NCBI GenBank assembly: GCA_029265455.1
Contig: JAJUJF010000004.1
Coordinates: forward strand, 1 to 45,276
From: Paracoccaceae bacterium
GTDB lineage: Bacteria; Pseudomonadota; Alphaproteobacteria; Rhodobacterales; Rhodobacteraceae
DNA: 45,276 bases
Direction: 5' to 3'
Both the position numbers and the translations under genes were made by a program. Within the stretch, counting starts at the first letter, position 1, and each line of letters starts with the position of its first letter. Positions 44,208 to 45,276 of the stretch are shown here, piece by piece. Under the pieces are notes generated by a model. It had not been told where the DNA came from. It did not search any database and saw only the letters and a program-made list of their open reading frames with translations.

Positions 44208-44816
44208 TCAGCTGTGCGCGAAAATGTCCTGCTCCGGCCATCCCGCGAGGTCGAGGGCCGCGCGGTGGGGCAGGAAGTCGAAACAGGCCTGGGCCAGCGC
44301 CGTCCGCCCCTCGCGCGCAAGCCGCAGGTCGAGCGCCGACTTCAGCGCGTGCAGATGGAGCACGTCGGAGGCGGCATATTCCACCTGTTCCGGCGTCAGC
44401 GCCTCCGCGCCCCAGTCGCTCATCTGCTGCTGTTTCGAAATCTCGATCCCCAGCAACTCCCTCACGAGATCCTTCAACCCGTGGCGGTCGGTATAGGTCC
44501 GCACGAGGCGCGAGGCGATCTTGGTGCAGTAGACCGGCCCGGTCAGCACGCCGAACCGGTGCAGCAGCACCGCGATGTCGAACCGCCCGAAATGGAAGAG
44601 CTTGAGCCGCTGCGGATCGCCAAGCAGCCGCACGAGATTTGGCGCGGCGGCCGCGCGCACCTGCACGAGATGCGCGTTCCCGTCGCCACCCGAAAGCTGC
44701 ACCACGCAGAGGCGGTCGCGATGCGGATTGAGCCCCATCGTCTCGCAATCGACCGCCACCACCGGCCCGAGATCGAGCCCGTCGGGGAGATCATCCTGAT
44801 AAACATGGTTCGCCAT
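44208..44816 (-). CDS. rnd: Ribonuclease D (short, DEDD exonuclease domain only)
   Basis: This 3'-5' exoribonuclease of 202 residues has the DEDDy set: D23 and E25 in VAVDCETMGL, D80 in FHFGRFDIAVL, and Y147/D151 in YAASDVLHLH. E. coli RNase D (375 aa) has two further HRDC domains that are absent here; short forms are usual in alphaproteobacteria. It trims tRNA and other RNA 3' ends. The ATG at 44816 has GGAGG seven bases upstream, and that sequence is buried in a perfect hairpin (44819-44846). An in-frame ATG near 44880 would read through the hairpins and gives residues unlike the family. It heads the rnd-kdsD-lpt row. Confidence 0.93.
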   Translation of the reverse strand: MANHVYQDDLPDGLDLGPVVAVDCETMGLNPHRDRLCVVQLSGGDGNAHLVQVRAAAAPNLVRLLGDPQRLKLFHFGRFDIAVLLHRFGVLTGPVYCTKIASRLVRTYTDRHGLKDLVRELLGIEISKQQQMSDWGAEALTPEQVEYAASDVLHLHALKSALDLRLAREGRTALAQACFDFLPHRAALDLAGWPEQDIFAHS

Positions 44817-44818
44817 CC

Positions 44819-44846
44819 GGCCTCCGCTCGCCGTTCCGCGGAGGCC
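44819..44846 (-). promoter_or_regulatory. Hairpin enclosing the rnd ribosome-binding site
   Basis: On the minus strand GGCCTCCGC (44846-44838) pairs perfectly over 9 bases with GCGGAGGCC (44827-44819) around a 10-base loop. The 3' arm contains the GGAGG ribosome site of rnd and ends 2 bases before its ATG. If it forms in the mRNA, translation would be blocked unless opened. Confidence 0.55.
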
Positions 44847-44887
44847 CCGGGGTATGAGAAGCGGCAGGAGCGTTCTCATGCCCCCGG
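44847..44887 (-). repeat. Second inverted repeat directly upstream
   Basis: CCGGGGTATGAGAA (44847-44860) is repeated inverted as TTCTCATG-CCCCCGG (44873-44887). This is 13 of 14 pairs if one bulge and a G-U are allowed, with a 12-base loop. It abuts the ribosome-site hairpin without a gap, so the two would stack in the rnd leader. Confidence 0.5.
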
Positions 44888-45132
44888 TCCTTCGACCGCG
44901 CGTGTTCACCACGTCCTCTACGGAATTCGCCGACCCTACCACAAGAGGCGCCGCGACTGGCCGGGCGGGATGCAAGAAAGATGTCGGGCAGTCGTGATCG
45001 CGCGCGATGACTTCACGGGGGACGGGGCGCTCCTGCCATCTCATGCCCGGACATGCGCCCACCGCCTTCGCATGAACCATGGCGGGGTCCGTGACAGTAT
45101 GCGATGAGATGCGGGATGCCTGATGGCCATGT

Positions 45133-45146
45133 CCGCCCATGGGCGG
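45133..45146. repeat. 14-bp perfect palindrome upstream of pepN
   Basis: CCGCCCATGGGCGG equals its own reverse complement. It lies 22 bases upstream of the TTGACG box and ~78 bases before the pepN start, a position suitable for a dimeric regulator. G+C-rich palindromes can also occur by chance. Confidence 0.35.
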
Positions 45147-45168
45147 CCGGTTTCCCCGGCAGGGGTTC

Positions 45169-45197
45169 TTGACGCGGGGGCCGGGGCCTGAAACCGT
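45169..45197 (+). promoter_or_regulatory. Possible promoter of pepN
   Basis: TTGACG (45169-45174) is a good -35. The -10 position 17 bases on (45192-45197, AACCGT) is poor, which is common in G+C-rich alphaproteobacteria. It lies 26 bases before the start codon. Confidence 0.35.
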
Positions 45198-45223
45198 CGC
45201 CGCTTCCGGACAGGGAGGAGCGC

Positions 45224-45276
45224 ATGCGTGTCGAGGTCGAAGCCCCGGTGATCCGGCTGAGCGATTACCGTCCGCC
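45224..45276 (+). CDS. pepN: Probable aminopeptidase N, 5' end only
   Basis: Only the first 17 codons are inside the window: MRVEVEAPVIRLSDYRPP. The segment IRLSDYRPP matches the start of bacterial aminopeptidase N (typically ...I-x-L-x-DYRPPAFLI...), an M1-family zinc metallopeptidase that removes N-terminal residues from peptides in the cytoplasm. GGGAGGAG lies 3 bases before the ATG. With so little sequence the name is tentative, but the start codon and ribosome site are clear. It is divergent from rnd. Confidence 0.6.
   Translation, partial: MRVEVEAPVIRLSDYRP

Larger units (their letters stand above)
44817..45223. other. 407-base divergent region between rnd and pepN
   Basis: No gene is convincing here. 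Near rnd lie two tandem inverted repeats (44819-44887). The middle (about 44890-45120) shows nothing recognisable beyond a weak minus-strand promoter-like TTGTGG...GTAGAG pair. Near pepN there is a 14-bp perfect palindrome (45133-45146) and a TTGACG box (45169-45174). Confidence 0.5.

Overview
The window is chromosomal DNA of high G+C content from an alphaproteobacterium, most likely a Rhodobacterales-type organism. This placement rests on gene order and protein character: divergent alkB / dnaK-dnaJ, the rnd-kdsD-lptC-lptA-lptB-rpoN-hpf-ptsN row, a compact RpoN, and the LpxI rather than LpxH route to lipid A. It is inference, because no similarity search was run. About 42 protein genes, one tRNA and one candidate small RNA are supported. 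No transposase, integrase, phage gene, CRISPR array or rRNA was seen.

Region by region: (1) 357-9871 is an accessory metabolic stretch. It holds a pyruvate-oxidase-like TPP enzyme, a GT4 glycosyltransferase, a glycogen-debranching-type glucosidase, rpmJ (41 aa) behind tRNA-Val(GAC), an N-formylglutamate amidohydrolase, a small conserved protein, a cupin and an aldehyde dehydrogenase. The hutG / small-protein gap carries a candidate minus-strand sRNA with its own promoter and terminator. (2) 10171-16428 is a pyruvate dehydrogenase operon of the homodimeric-E1 type: aceE, aceF and a lipoyl-domain-bearing lpdA, followed by a GNAT acetyltransferase with a TTG start. (3) 16460-17910 (minus) holds a CoA-binding protein and an RlmB-like rRNA methyltransferase, separated by a structured spacer. 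(4) 18132-30077 is one long plus-strand envelope/translation cluster: pyrH-frr-uppS-cdsA-dxr-rseP-bamA-skp-fabZ-lpxA-lpxI-lpxB. Many genes overlap by 1-10 bases. It makes the isoprenoid and phospholipid precursors, the outer-membrane assembly machine and lipid A. (5) 30117-34809 holds dnaJ and dnaK (minus) with alkB and a PAP2 phosphatase divergent. (6) 34822-38667 holds an SH3/'GTEPFW' exported protein and a thioesterase (minus), then cysQ, kdsB and galU (plus). (7) 38705-44816 is a minus-strand row: rnd, kdsD, lptC, lptA, lptB, rpoN, hpf, ptsN (listed in transcription order). This joins Kdo supply and LPS export to the nitrogen-PTS/sigma-54/hibernation block. The first codons of a probable pepN run off the right edge at 45224.

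KdsD and KdsB make and activate Kdo, FabZ-LpxA-LpxI-LpxB build lipid A, LptA/B/C export LPS, and RseP/BamA/Skp handle outer-membrane proteins, so roughly half the window serves the cell envelope. No wholly new multigene system was evident. The most interesting new signals are non-coding: the candidate sRNA at 7001-7111 with a PhaR-like palindrome in its promoter, and tandem hairpins directly before rnd (44819-44887), one of which pairs the rnd Shine-Dalgarno sequence.
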